Assembly: GCF_029215975.1 (NCBI RefSeq) | Contig: NZ_JAEMVD010000001.1 | Span: 62,001-126,000 of the forward strand | Direction of reading: 5' to 3' | DNA length: 64,000 nucleotides | Source: Sulfurimonas sp. SAG-AH-194-C20 | GTDB taxonomy: Bacteria > Campylobacterota > Campylobacteria > Campylobacterales > Sulfurimonadaceae | Shown: positions 1-9,937 of the stretch, one piece after another | Layout of the letters: each line of letters starts with the position of its first letter | How positions within the stretch are numbered: the first letter of the stretch is position 1 | Notes under the pieces: generated by a model | Database searches by the model: none | What the model saw: the letters and a program-made list of their open reading frames with translations, nothing else | Told to the model about the DNA's origin: nothing | Made by a program: the position numbers and the translations under genes

Positions 1-170
1 GATAAGGGTCTTTTAGGAGAAATATTCAAACTTGTTAGAGATATTGAAAAATTTGATTATGATGCCGTGGATAGATTTGAGAAAAAAAATGCTTTAAGAG
101 CAGGTACAATTGAGAAAATTGTATTTGCATCAATACATGAGGTAAATAACTTTGAAAAACCACAAGTAGA

Positions 171-941
171 ATGCTTATAAAAATAGATAATATAAATATA
201 CCCGACTTAGAAATATACTCCTCTTTGCGTGAGTCAGCATTTAGGGAAGATGGTAGTTTTATAGCTGACTCTCCAAAGGTTGTGAACCTTGTATTAGAAT
301 CTGATGTAGAGATAAAAAGTATGCTTGCTACACAAGAGTACTATGATGAGTTTTCTGAATTTTTAGAGAGTAAAAACATCCCTAAAAAGTACCTTACAAC
401 TAAAGAAGAGATGAAAAAAATAGTAGGACATAAGATACATCATAACTGTATGATGCACGGTATTCGTCCTTGTGATGTTAGTCTTGAAGACTTAGACGAT
501 GAGGTTTTACTCCTTGATGGCATAACCTCGGCTGAAAATGTTGGCTCGATTGTGAGAAGTTGTGCCGCACTAGGTGTTGGCTCAGTAGTTTTCGCAAATG
601 AAACGCCACACCCCTTTAACCGCCGTGCCCTTCGTGTCTCTATGGGTTACTCAACTTTTATAAAATCACATATGCATACAGATATAAAAAAGACTATAGT
701 GGAACTTCAAAGTAAGGGTTATAGAGTCTTTGCAGCAGAAGTAGCACCTGACTCAACTCCACTCTCTCAAGTACAAACACCAGATAAGTGGGTGCTTGTT
801 ATGGGACATGAAGGTCGAGGAATAGCACAAGATATTTTAGCTCTTTGCGATGAGATAGTTACCATAGAGATGCAAGCGGGTGTGAAAAGTTTTAATGTTG
901 GCGTTGCTGCATCTTTGATGATGTATAAATTCATGAACTAG
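171..941 (+). CDS. TrmH/SpoU-family RNA methyltransferase
   Basis: SPOUT motifs LLLDGITSAENVGSIVRSCAALGVGSVVF, VLVMGHEGRGI, SFNVGVAASLMMY. Confidence 0.9.
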   Translation: MLIKIDNINIPDLEIYSSLRESAFREDGSFIADSPKVVNLVLESDVEIKSMLATQEYYDEFSEFLESKNIPKKYLTTKEEMKKIVGHKIHHNCMMHGIRPCDVSLEDLDDEVLLLDGITSAENVGSIVRSCAALGVGSVVFANETPHPFNRRALRVSMGYSTFIKSHMHTDIKKTIVELQSKGYRVFAAEVAPDSTPLSQVQTPDKWVLVMGHEGRGIAQDILALCDEIVTIEMQAGVKSFNVGVAASLMMYKFMN

Positions 942-950
942 CCACAATAT

Positions 951-999
951 ACCTTATAATGAGCAAAGCCCATTATAAGGGCAGGGACAAAATGTCCCT
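951..999. repeat. Double palindromic intergenic repeat (CCTTATAATG..CATTATAAGG, then AGGGACA-AAA-TGTCCCT)
   Basis: Perfect inverted repeats 952-961/971-980 and 983-989/993-999. Confidence 0.7.
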
Positions 1000-1080
1000 A
1001 CAACCCCCTAAAGCTACAAAAAACTATGTTTTTGAGAAAAAATCTGTAAAGTCAGATATAATTACAATAAAGATACTAAT

Positions 1081-2436
1081 ATGAACTTCTCTTCACTCCC
1101 TCTCTCACAAGAAATGCTTACAACACTCGACTCACTTGGATATAAAGATGCTACAGCCATCCAAGAACAAACTCTTCCTCTTATCCTTGATGGTAAAGAT
1201 GTTATCGCTGAGGCAAAAACGGGAAGTGGAAAGACTGCTGCGTTTGGAATAGGGCTACTAGAAAAGCTTGATGTAAAAAGATTTCGTGTGCAGTCACTTG
1301 TCCTTTGTCCTACTCGAGAGCTCGCTGACCAAGTGGCAAAAGAGATTCGTCGTATTGCACGCTTTAAACACAACATTAAGATTTTGATGCTTACTGGTGG
1401 AGAGAGTTTTGGGCGACAGCTCGGCTCTCTTGAACATCAAGCACATATCATCGTGGGTACTCCTGGACGAGTTTTAAAGCACCTAAACAAAGAGAGTTTA
1501 GAACTCTCAAACCTTACAACTCTAGTCCTCGATGAAGCGGACAGAATGTTAGATATGGGTTTTTTAGAAGAGGTTGAGTCTGTGATGGCATTTGCCCCTA
1601 AAGAGCGCCAAACACTACTCTTTTCAGCGACTTATGATGCAGAGATTATAAATATCTCTAAACGCATTCAAAACGATGCTGTAAGTGTTAAAACTACACA
1701 GGTTGAAGTAGCAAATAAAATTACGCAACTGTTTTATGCAACGACTTCAAAAGAAGAGAGTTTTGTAAAAATCCTCTCAGAATTTAAACCTGATAATGTC
1801 ATCGTTTTTACCAACACAAAAGCAGAAGCTAGAGACTTAGCAGAGAACTTACAAAAGAGAAAGATAGACGCACTTGCCATTCACGGAGACTTAGAACAGT
1901 ACGAGAGAAATGATGTTTTAGTACAGTTTGCTAACAAATCATGCCCTATCTTAGTGGCAACTGATGTTGCAGCTCGTGGGCTTGACATAAAAGAACTCTC
2001 GATGGTTGTAAACTTCGACATTCCTTTTGGTCGTGAGACTTACACTCACCGTATAGGGCGAACAGGTCGCGCTGGTGCTGAGGGTGTTGCCATAACACTC
2101 TATACTTCTTTTGAAGCTGAAAAAGCTGATGAGTACAGAGATGCTAATCGTGAGTTTTTAGATGATACAGACTTAAAAGGCTCGACAAACTTTCAACTTA
2201 AACCTCTTTTTGTTACACTAGTCATCGAGGGTGGAAAAAAAGACAAACTTCGTGCTGGAGATTTACTCGGTGCTCTTACTGGTGATGCAGGTTTAAAAGG
2301 AAGTAGTATTGGTAAAATCGACATCTACGATAGACAGGCTTATGTTGCCATAGAGACTCGTTTTATAGATGAAGCAGAAAAAGCTCTTAAAAACGGAAAA
2401 ATCAAAGGAAAAAAGTTTAGTGTTTGGATTTTATAA
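1081..2436 (+). CDS. dbpA: DEAD-box RNA helicase with DbpA-type C-terminal RNA-binding domain
   Basis: AKTGSGKT, PTRELADQV, DEADRML, SAT, HRIGRTGRAG; C-terminal KDKLRAGDLLGALTGDAGLKGSSIGKIDI. Confidence 0.9.
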   Translation: MNFSSLPLSQEMLTTLDSLGYKDATAIQEQTLPLILDGKDVIAEAKTGSGKTAAFGIGLLEKLDVKRFRVQSLVLCPTRELADQVAKEIRRIARFKHNIKILMLTGGESFGRQLGSLEHQAHIIVGTPGRVLKHLNKESLELSNLTTLVLDEADRMLDMGFLEEVESVMAFAPKERQTLLFSATYDAEIINISKRIQNDAVSVKTTQVEVANKITQLFYATTSKEESFVKILSEFKPDNVIVFTNTKAEARDLAENLQKRKIDALAIHGDLEQYERNDVLVQFANKSCPILVATDVAARGLDIKELSMVVNFDIPFGRETYTHRIGRTGRAGAEGVAITLYTSFEAEKADEYRDANREFLDDTDLKGSTNFQLKPLFVTLVIEGGKKDKLRAGDLLGALTGDAGLKGSSIGKIDIYDRQAYVAIETRFIDEAEKALKNGKIKGKKFSVWIL

Positions 2437-2455
2437 GTATTTAATAGTTTTAATA

Positions 2456-2971
2456 ATGGTTCTTTCTTTAAACGCAGGAGAAAATGAGATGAATATATAT
2501 GATTTTAATGTAACAAATATAGAGGGGAAAACTATCTCTATGAGTCAGTACAAAGATAAAGTACTACTCATAGTAAATGTTGCAAGTAAGTGTGGGTTTA
2601 CTCCTCAGTATGAGGGTTTAGAAAAACTTTATGATGAACATAAAGATGATGGTTTTATGGTTTTAGGTTTTCCCTCAAACCAGTTTATGTCACAAGAACC
2701 CGGCTCAAATGAAGAGATAAAATTTTTCTGTCAAAAGACTTATGATGTAGAGTTTGATATGTTTGCAAAAGTAGATGTAAATGGAGACGATACAGCACCA
2801 CTTTATAAGTTCTTAAAAAAAGAGCAGGGTGGTTTTATGTGGATGGATGCCATTAAATGGAACTTCACAAAGTTTTTAGTTGATAGAGATGGAAATGTCA
2901 TCAAACGCTATGGCTCTTCTATTAAACCAGAAGATATAAACGCAGACATCCAAAAACTTTTAGCTAAATGA
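2456..2971 (+). CDS. Glutathione peroxidase
   Basis: NVASKCGFTPQYEGLEKLY, GFPSNQF, WNFTKFLVDRDG; the ORF-track start at 2369 overlaps dbpA so an internal start is likely. Confidence 0.88.
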   Translation: MVLSLNAGENEMNIYDFNVTNIEGKTISMSQYKDKVLLIVNVASKCGFTPQYEGLEKLYDEHKDDGFMVLGFPSNQFMSQEPGSNEEIKFFCQKTYDVEFDMFAKVDVNGDDTAPLYKFLKKEQGGFMWMDAIKWNFTKFLVDRDGNVIKRYGSSIKPEDINADIQKLLAK

Positions 2972-3477
2972 AACTAAAGTATTTAAACCACTATCCAGAG
3001 CAGACTCAAACGCAGGTTATAAAACTCATAGAGTCTGGTAACTTACACAAGCACCTTTTAAAAAAGTATCCCTCTTCGCACAACATGAAAAATGATAAAG
3101 CCCTTTTTAAATACACTATGGATATTAAAAACGAGTACATAAAAAAATCCCCACCACTGAGTAAGACACTCTATGATGGAAAGATAAATGTCATACATAA
3201 TGCACTGGGAACTCACCACTTTATCTCTCGTGTTCAGGGTAACAAACTCAAAGCAAAAAACGAGATACGAGTCGCTTCTATGTTTAAGAGTGTTCCCAAA
3301 GAGTTTTTAGAGATGATAGTAGTACATGAACTCGCTCACTTTAAAGAAAAAGAGCACAATAAAGCTTTTTACAAACTCTGTGAATACATGCAGCCAAACT
3401 ATCATCAAGTGGAGTTCGACCTGCGTTTGTACTTAACTCATGTAGATATGGAAGGTAAACTTAAAGAGTGGACATAG
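2968..3477 (+). CDS. YgjP-like (DUF45) metallopeptidase domain protein
   Basis: HELAHFKEKEHNKAFY zinc motif. Confidence 0.8.
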   Translation: MKLKYLNHYPEQTQTQVIKLIESGNLHKHLLKKYPSSHNMKNDKALFKYTMDIKNEYIKKSPPLSKTLYDGKINVIHNALGTHHFISRVQGNKLKAKNEIRVASMFKSVPKEFLEMIVVHELAHFKEKEHNKAFYKLCEYMQPNYHQVEFDLRLYLTHVDMEGKLKEWT

Positions 3478-3796
3478 TCTCAATGTCGACAAGTTCGACT
3501 CTCTCACACTCTTTTTTTAAGAGTTTTTTGTTTTGAGCATCTTCTTCTGCAAGGTCAAGTAAGTCAGCAAAGTCATCTTTTTGTACTTCAAAAGTATGTA
3601 ACTCTTTTTGTGTCTGTATCTTAATGACAGACTCATTTGGCTCTGCGTTTAGTATGAGGTTCCTAAAACCTTTAGCATATTCACTTTTAATGATTTTAGC
3701 TATTTTTTCATTTGATAGTAGGTCATTGAGTGTTAATTCTTTGTTTAAGTCTGCTTTACATAAAATTTTATAAGTTACCAAAATAGTCCCTTTCAT
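3461..3796 (-). CDS. Hypothetical protein
   Basis: Complete ORF without a recognised domain. Confidence 0.6.
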   Translation of the reverse strand: MKGTILVTYKILCKADLNKELTLNDLLSNEKIAKIIKSEYAKGFRNLILNAEPNESVIKIQTQKELHTFEVQKDDFADLLDLAEEDAQNKKLLKKECERVELVDIETMSTL

Positions 3797-3889
3797 ATAT
3801 AGTCCTTGATTAGTTAATATAGAATTTTACTCAAATTTATAAAAAAACTTAAGATATATGACATTTTGCAATACAATGAAAATATTTAT

Positions 3890-4348
3890 TTAATCCATCC
3901 ACTTTCTAGGATCGTAACCATCACTTGGGCGGGTAACCTCTTTTCTCTCTAATGTTTTTACCATTAAAGTGTCTTTTAGATGAGTAAAACCAAATTTTTC
4001 ATAAAAACTTATAAGTGAAGCTTCTCCATAAGTCTCAGCTTCAAGTCTTTCATAAACAACTCCAGCTTCAAGTAAGAACTGCTCTATCATGGCACGAGCT
4101 ACTCCTTTTCTTCTGTACTCAGGTTTTACAGCTAAGCTGAGTTGTGGAGTTTTACTTTCAAGCTCTCTTGTCCAGATAGCCCCTACGATCACATTGTCAA
4201 CAAGTGCATAGAGCCCCATATCTTTAGGTGTTAAACCGTAAAAGTCGTAGTATATGTTAAGGTTATCGGCTGGTTTGTGGGCGTAGCTTACCATGTCTTT
4301 TGCTATTTTACTTTCACTTGAACGGAGGAAATAAAGTGTAGGGGTCAT
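3890..4348 (-). CDS. GNAT-family N-acetyltransferase
   Basis: LSLAVKPEYRRKGVARAMIEQFL acetyl-CoA motif; FYEKFGF. Confidence 0.85.
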   Translation of the reverse strand: MTPTLYFLRSSESKIAKDMVSYAHKPADNLNIYYDFYGLTPKDMGLYALVDNVIVGAIWTRELESKTPQLSLAVKPEYRRKGVARAMIEQFLLEAGVVYERLEAETYGEASLISFYEKFGFTHLKDTLMVKTLERKEVTRPSDGYDPRKWMD

Positions 4349-4417
4349 AAAGTCTCTTTTTGAAATTGTACTATATTTGTGCTATAATTATTGTATAAAC
4401 ATTTGAAGGAGTATGTT

Positions 4418-4624
4418 ATGCAAGTAGCTCAGTATACATTCCAGTCGCCTTCAACGAGTCAGGTACAAGTTGGAAGATTGGATCCAAGTTCTGTAAAAGA
4501 AGAAAAATCAGCATCAGCACCCGCAAGTGACCAAACACAGGCAAAAGCCCAAAGCTTTGTAGCAACACAAGTCCAAGAGGTCAAACCAACTGTTAACTCA
4601 AATAGTATTGATGTTTATGCTTGA
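4418..4624 (+). CDS. Small hypothetical protein
   Basis: RBS-like aggag upstream of ATG 4418. Confidence 0.5.
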   Translation: MQVAQYTFQSPSTSQVQVGRLDPSSVKEEKSASAPASDQTQAKAQSFVATQVQEVKPTVNSNSIDVYA

Positions 4625-5172
4625 GTTGAAGTAAACAGTTTACTTTTTAACTCACTAAGCATCCACGGCCACTCCCCAAATCCACTATCAGCATTTATAT
4701 GTCCAGCATTTTGTAAGACTTTGAGTTCTACACCTAACTCTTTTTGAAGTTTTTGCAGTTCTTGCATACTCATATAGGGGTCATTGCTTGAGCCTATAAG
4801 TAAGACCTCTTTAGCAAACAAGTTTTTTGGTGTTTTGCAAGGGAAAAACTCTTCTATCTCTTGGACTTTGCAGTTCATACTTGGTGGTGCAACTAGATAG
4901 AGCTGAGTGATAGTTTTAAGAGTCGTGGTGTTAGCTAGATGAAACCAGAGAGTGTTTGCGAGAGAGTGACAGATAACGATGTCGGGTTTGAAATCTTCTA
5001 GTGCCTCTTGTAGCTCTTTTTTCCAAACATCAAGTTTGGGTGCATCAAAGTTAGAAAAACGCAGGAAGTTTACACAGCCATACTCTTGTGCAAGGGCACT
5101 CGCAAGGTTTGCTTGCCAATGAGGGGAGTCACTACCACCCCAACCATGGAGTAAGAGAACCTTTTTACTCAT
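4615..5172 (-). CDS. RBBP9/YdeN-family serine hydrolase
   Basis: LLLHGWGGSDSPHWQ, VICHSLA, GHINADSGFGEWP. Confidence 0.85.
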   Translation of the reverse strand: MSKKVLLLHGWGGSDSPHWQANLASALAQEYGCVNFLRFSNFDAPKLDVWKKELQEALEDFKPDIVICHSLANTLWFHLANTTTLKTITQLYLVAPPSMNCKVQEIEEFFPCKTPKNLFAKEVLLIGSSNDPYMSMQELQKLQKELGVELKVLQNAGHINADSGFGEWPWMLSELKSKLFTSTQA

Positions 5173-5175
5173 TTT

Positions 5176-5943
5176 TTACTCGACAAGCTTTTTAAAGTTT
5201 TTAAGTGTGATGAGTCTGAGTTTGTCAGATTTTAGCTCTTTTAACTCTTTTGAAAAGCCATTTTTTGCGACTATAACTAAGATATCCGCTTTGATGCCAG
5301 CCGTTTTACAAGTCTCTTGGAGTTTTGTGAGCTCACTTTTTTTGATTTTAGCATTTGAGTACCTACATACTCCTGCAATAATCTGCTTAGAAGTAGTTTT
5401 CGCATAAATATCTAACTCCACGCTCTCTTCAAAGTATGGACGAATCTCTTTAATCCTATCTTCTTTAAAGTTGAGTTTTATAAGTTCATACGAGAGTTGA
5501 GTAAATGTGAGGTGCATAAAGTCACTACCGCGTTTTTCATAGCGTTCTATGAGCTCTGCATAATCGCCATCTCTGATACCTTTAAAAATAGGAGAAATAA
5601 AAGCAAACCAAAATCTTAAAAATGGCGAGTTAAAAATAGCTGTTTGTTTAAAAACACGAATGATTTTAGCTTCACTAAGTTCAAAGATAGCATTTTCACC
5701 TAGCTCTTTAGAAACACCAGCACGCTTAAACGCAGTCTGTAAACGCGAGTCTCCCATCGCTAAACCCGTTAGAATGGAGTGGTGAAGAGGAAGACCATCT
5801 GTAAGTTCAGTGATGTCATTACGAATGTACCTAAAAGCAGGAAGGATAAACTCTTGGATAAGTTCTACAGACTCTTTTGACATGTCCATTTTATCCCAAT
5901 CTACACCACCAAAAATAGAAAACTTCTCTATTGCTGTCTCCAT
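5176..5943 (-). CDS. DUF234-type protein (C-terminal domain of archaeal-type ATPases)
   Basis: NSPFLRFWFAFISP and ELDIYAKTTSKQIIAGVCRYSNAKI; no ATPase domain present. Confidence 0.6.
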   Translation of the reverse strand: METAIEKFSIFGGVDWDKMDMSKESVELIQEFILPAFRYIRNDITELTDGLPLHHSILTGLAMGDSRLQTAFKRAGVSKELGENAIFELSEAKIIRVFKQTAIFNSPFLRFWFAFISPIFKGIRDGDYAELIERYEKRGSDFMHLTFTQLSYELIKLNFKEDRIKEIRPYFEESVELDIYAKTTSKQIIAGVCRYSNAKIKKSELTKLQETCKTAGIKADILVIVAKNGFSKELKELKSDKLRLITLKNFKKLVE

Positions 5944-6133
5944 ATCTTGAGGGTTGTGTTCTTTATAAAATGTTTTAAACTGCTCTAGTAGAGTATCTTT
6001 ACTTAGTATGATGGGTTAGCCTTTTAATCTTTGTGACATTATACAATAACTTTATTTTACATATTTTTATGACTACACAAAGACTACACACTTTTTATGT
6101 AGAATACCTCTAAACAAACAAAAGGAAGTCAAA

Positions 6134-6394
6134 ATGTCAAAATTAAATCTTACAGCTCTACTTTTAGGAGCAGCGTTATTTACAGGTCTTGGTGCAGTTA
6201 GTTTAAGTGCTGAAGATATGAAGTGTGGTGCAGGTAAATGCGGTGGTGAAACAAAAGAAAGTCCAGCGAAGAAATGTGGTGCTGGAAAATGTGGTGGTTC
6301 AGATAAGAAGTGTGGTGATGATAAAAAGAAGAGTAAAAAAGCAGCTACTAAATGTGGTGCAGGTAAGACTACAGGTAAATGTGGTTCTAAATAG
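6134..6394 (+). CDS. Secreted KCGAGKCG-repeat Cys-rich protein (HvfA/bufferin-like copper-binding RiPP precursor candidate)
   Basis: Signal peptide then repeated KCGAGKCGG motifs. Confidence 0.75.
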   Translation: MSKLNLTALLLGAALFTGLGAVSLSAEDMKCGAGKCGGETKESPAKKCGAGKCGGSDKKCGDDKKKSKKAATKCGAGKTTGKCGSK

Positions 6395-6404
6395 TCGTAC
6401 TTAA

Positions 6405-6429
6405 TTGAAGCTATATTTTATAGCTTCAA
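6405..6429. terminator. Bidirectional hairpin between convergent genes
   Basis: TTGAAGCTATA-TTT-TATAGCTTCAA, perfect 11-bp stem, overlapping the stop of the minus-strand CDS. Confidence 0.65.
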
Positions 6430-7296
6430 CTTCATTCTATCCTCAGCAAAAATAACTTCACCTTTATAAACCTTTTTAATCAATGCTTTAGTCTGCTTCT
6501 CCAAGCCTATAGTCCTCTTCATCCTATGTGTCAATAAAACTTTTTTTACTCGTGTAGACTTTGCAATATATGCAATACTTGATGGTTTCATATGAAGTTG
6601 TATCGCATAACCAGAAGCATTTTGAGGAACTGCATGGTGGGCTACAAAAAGGTCTGCATTTCTTGCAAGATGGCTGAGAGTATTATCTGCATCATTTGTG
6701 TCTCCACTTATGATGATACTTTTGTCTCCTATGTCTATTCTCAATGCTAGTGCTGGAATGATACCGTGATGAACAGGCAAGAGAGTAAGTTTGAAGTCTT
6801 TGTACTCTCTGACACTAAGTGCTTTTATATCTATGGGCAAGATTTCAAAAGAGTCACTAGAAGGTGTTAAAATGTCATTCATATACCTATAAGCACCATT
6901 TTTACCAAAAAGATTTTCTAGAAACTCACTTGTTGAAGGAAAATACTCATTGCCATTAGGTGCGATTATATCAAGCTTTTCACTTCGACTAGAGAAAAAA
7001 CCAGCTTTCATAAATGCAGGTAGATCAACACTGTGGTCGATATGAAGGTGTGTGAGAACAACAGCTTCAAGGTCTTGTAGTTTTGCCCCACTTTGCTCAT
7101 ACTGGAGCATTGAGCCACTTCCCATATCTACAAGAAGGCGTGCTTTTCCATCTATCCATAAAAGATAAGAGGTACTTGCTCTGCCATCTAGTTCAGGACC
7201 ACCTGATCCCAATACTTCAAACTTTACTTCACTCGCATATATAAAGCAACTCAAAAGTAGTAGTAAAAAAAACTGTTTCATATTTGTTATCTCCAT
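6418..7296 (-). CDS. Exported MBL-fold metallohydrolase
   Basis: Signal peptide; LTHLHIDHSVDLP, ISGDTND, VKKVLLTHRM. Confidence 0.88.
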   Translation of the reverse strand: MEITNMKQFFLLLLLSCFIYASEVKFEVLGSGGPELDGRASTSYLLWIDGKARLLVDMGSGSMLQYEQSGAKLQDLEAVVLTHLHIDHSVDLPAFMKAGFFSSRSEKLDIIAPNGNEYFPSTSEFLENLFGKNGAYRYMNDILTPSSDSFEILPIDIKALSVREYKDFKLTLLPVHHGIIPALALRIDIGDKSIIISGDTNDADNTLSHLARNADLFVAHHAVPQNASGYAIQLHMKPSSIAYIAKSTRVKKVLLTHRMKRTIGLEKQTKALIKKVYKGEVIFAEDRMKLKL

Positions 7297-7411
7297 TTTA
7301 AGTATTGTTTAGTATAACACAGATACTTCTCAAGCTTTATCCAAATCGCTACACATATCTTACACACTTAGGGAGTACAATACCTCCAAGATTAAACATT
7401 AGGAGTTTATT

Positions 7412-7921
7412 ATGTGTATTAAAGATATATATAAAGAGTTTACAAGACTGAGCGAGTATACAAAATCGGCAGGTTTACTGTCACTGAGACTAATTTTAGC
7501 ATATACTTTTTTTGCACCAGCAATGATGAAGTGGAATGATATAGGCTCAGTAGCACAGTGGTTTGAGTACATGGGCATACCATTTCCAACACTCAATGCT
7601 TACATGGCTGCATCGACTGAGATGTTAGGTGTAGTTCTTCTAACTTTAGGTCTACTAACTCGTTTTATCTCTATTCCTCTTATCATTATCATGTTTGTGG
7701 CTATTGCAACTGTTCATGGTGAAAATGGTTTCGCTTTTGTCAATGAAGCAATCTCTTTTAGTGATGCTTATGTTAATGGAGAAAAGGTAAGCGGAACACT
7801 TATTGGACTTCAAAATGGTTACGAGTTAGTTCTGTACTACACGCTAATGTTATTTGTACTAGTTGGAAGTGGTGCAGGTAAATTTTCTCTTGATAGATTA
7901 CTGTTTGGGGAGAAAAACTAA
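7412..7921 (+). CDS. DoxX-family membrane protein, HvfX-like
   Basis: SLRLILAYTFFAPAMMKWNDIGSVAQWFEYMGIPFP and ATVHGENGFAFVNE; several TM segments. Confidence 0.75.
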   Translation: MCIKDIYKEFTRLSEYTKSAGLLSLRLILAYTFFAPAMMKWNDIGSVAQWFEYMGIPFPTLNAYMAASTEMLGVVLLTLGLLTRFISIPLIIIMFVAIATVHGENGFAFVNEAISFSDAYVNGEKVSGTLIGLQNGYELVLYYTLMLFVLVGSGAGKFSLDRLLFGEKN

Positions 7922-7924
7922 AAG

Positions 7925-9679
7925 ATGGAATCCTTAGCAGATTTTACATCTCGTTTGCATATTTACGATTTTCCAATTTTGGTATTTTTATTTAAAGCAT
8001 TTGTAGTACTTTTTATAGCAGTATCAATTATACTTTTTATATATGACAAATTTATTCAACGCGAGAATCAACTTCTCATTAACTACCCTCTTATTGGTAG
8101 GCTTCGTTACTTCTTTTATGCACTACGTGACCCAATGCGGCAGTACTTTGGCGATGAGAAATTCTATGAGTCTTTTGACAAAGTAAAATGGGTACTAAAC
8201 TCTGCTGAGAGGAAATCACCCTATGCCTCTTTCTCACCAGAACAACCTCAAAAAACTGCAAGACTCAGCATCAAAAATGCAAACTGTGTTTTAAATACAG
8301 AGGATGTAAGTAGTTCGTTTAGTGTCACTTTTGGTAGTGATGTTAAAAAACCTTTTACTACAAAGTCAGTTTTTGGTAGAAGTGCTATGAGTGATGGTGC
8401 CATCTCCCCTGAGGGAACTCGTGCATTTTCTAAGGGAGCATACCTTGGAAGCTTTCCGATAAATACAGGAGAGGGTAGCTTAACTTCTAACTTTCTCTAC
8501 ACCCATAAGTACAAGCAAGAAAATGACAAATATCTCGATACTTATGAGGGGACTTTTTTCGCAAAAGGTATTTACAAGATGATGAAGTTCTTTTTTCATC
8601 AAGCAGGGGCAGAAGCACTTTATAGGCATATGATAATAGATGCTAATGATGCTGAGAGTTATCTTTTTGATTGTGAGAGTTTAGTCTGTTACCGCATAAA
8701 CTGGAAAGCTCCACTAGAAGATTTTCCACAAGAAGTTCCGTCTGACTTGCCTGATATAGTTTTTCAGATGGGAAGTGGTCTGTATGGTGTTCGCCATAGT
8801 GATGGAAGCTTTGATGAAGACAGATATAAAAAGACGATGTGTTTTGCTAAAATGACCGAAATAAAGATGGCTCAAGGAGCAAAACAGACAGGTGGAAAAC
8901 TCCTTGGAAGTAAGGTAAGCGAGGCTATTGCTTACTACCGTGGTGTTGAAGCTCATAAAGATCTTTTTTCTCCAAACCAGTTTCCTTTTGCACACAACTT
9001 AGAAGAACTATTTGACTTTATGGGAAGGCTTAAAAAACTCTCTGATAAACCAGTAGGGGTAAAGATAGTTATCTCTTCAAGAGAGGGATTTCGTGAGTAC
9101 TCTAGCCTTATAAAAGAGCGCATAAAAGAAGGAAGTCATGCTTATCCAGACTTTATCACCATAGATGGTGGAGATGGAGGAAGTGGAGCCGCTCCATTAG
9201 AGATGATGATGACAGTTGGTATGACTATATCAAAAGCACTTTATATCGCAGATACAACACTTAAAGCTGATGGTGTTCGTGATAGAGTCAAAATCATTGC
9301 GAGTGAGAAAGTACTTACTCCTGATGATGCAATTATGCTTTTTGGAATTGGGGCTGATTATGTAGCGATAGCTAGGGCATTTATGATGAGTGCTGGATGT
9401 ATCCGTGCTAGAGAGTGTTCTGGAGCAAATGGAAGAAGCTGTCCTGTTGGACTAGCCACTCAAGACAAATCAAAACGGGCTTCTTTTTTAACAGAGAAAA
9501 AAGCAAAAAATATTGCTTCATATCATGGACAACTCATCTTTGGAATCCGTAATCTTCTTGCCATTATGGGACTCAAAAACATAAATGAACTCAGTAAAGA
9601 AAACCTGATTTTTAAAGACCATACGGGTAAAACATATATGAATGTGAATCATTATTTCGAAGAATCGGTAGTTGAGTAA
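7925..9679 (+). CDS. FMN-binding glutamate synthase-family protein (GltB-like domain)
   Basis: ITIDGGDGGSGAAPLEMMMTVG, IGADYVAIARAFMMSAGCIRARECSGANGRSCPVGLATQD. Confidence 0.9.
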   Translation: MESLADFTSRLHIYDFPILVFLFKAFVVLFIAVSIILFIYDKFIQRENQLLINYPLIGRLRYFFYALRDPMRQYFGDEKFYESFDKVKWVLNSAERKSPYASFSPEQPQKTARLSIKNANCVLNTEDVSSSFSVTFGSDVKKPFTTKSVFGRSAMSDGAISPEGTRAFSKGAYLGSFPINTGEGSLTSNFLYTHKYKQENDKYLDTYEGTFFAKGIYKMMKFFFHQAGAEALYRHMIIDANDAESYLFDCESLVCYRINWKAPLEDFPQEVPSDLPDIVFQMGSGLYGVRHSDGSFDEDRYKKTMCFAKMTEIKMAQGAKQTGGKLLGSKVSEAIAYYRGVEAHKDLFSPNQFPFAHNLEELFDFMGRLKKLSDKPVGVKIVISSREGFREYSSLIKERIKEGSHAYPDFITIDGGDGGSGAAPLEMMMTVGMTISKALYIADTTLKADGVRDRVKIIASEKVLTPDDAIMLFGIGADYVAIARAFMMSAGCIRARECSGANGRSCPVGLATQDKSKRASFLTEKKAKNIASYHGQLIFGIRNLLAIMGLKNINELSKENLIFKDHTGKTYMNVNHYFEESVVE

Positions 9680-9748
9680 CTGTGCAGTACACAAAATATA
9701 CACAATCATAGGCTATAATTATTAAAAGATTAGAAAAAGGAGCCTATT

Positions 9749-9937
9749 ATGTGTATTCCTCATGGAGCCGGTGGCTCAAAAAGTAATGGTTTTATCAAAG
9801 AAGATAAACCTAAAAAACATATTCAAAAAGTCTCAAAAGAACAATTCGAAAAGGGTGACCCTGATTTTGTAGATGAGCGAACTACTGCTTATGAACCAAA
9901 GAGTAAAAAGTCATTTTTTAGTGCACTTTTAGACTAA
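9749..9937 (+). CDS. Small hypothetical protein
   Basis: RBS-like aaaaggag upstream; adjacent to next CDS. Confidence 0.55.
   Translation: MCIPHGAGGSKSNGFIKEDKPKKHIQKVSKEQFEKGDPDFVDERTTAYEPKSKKSFFSALLD

Noticed and set aside
1062-1376. Minus-strand ORF 104 aa opposite the helicase gene
   Set aside because: Antisense to a strongly conserved CDS; low-complexity shadow ORF.
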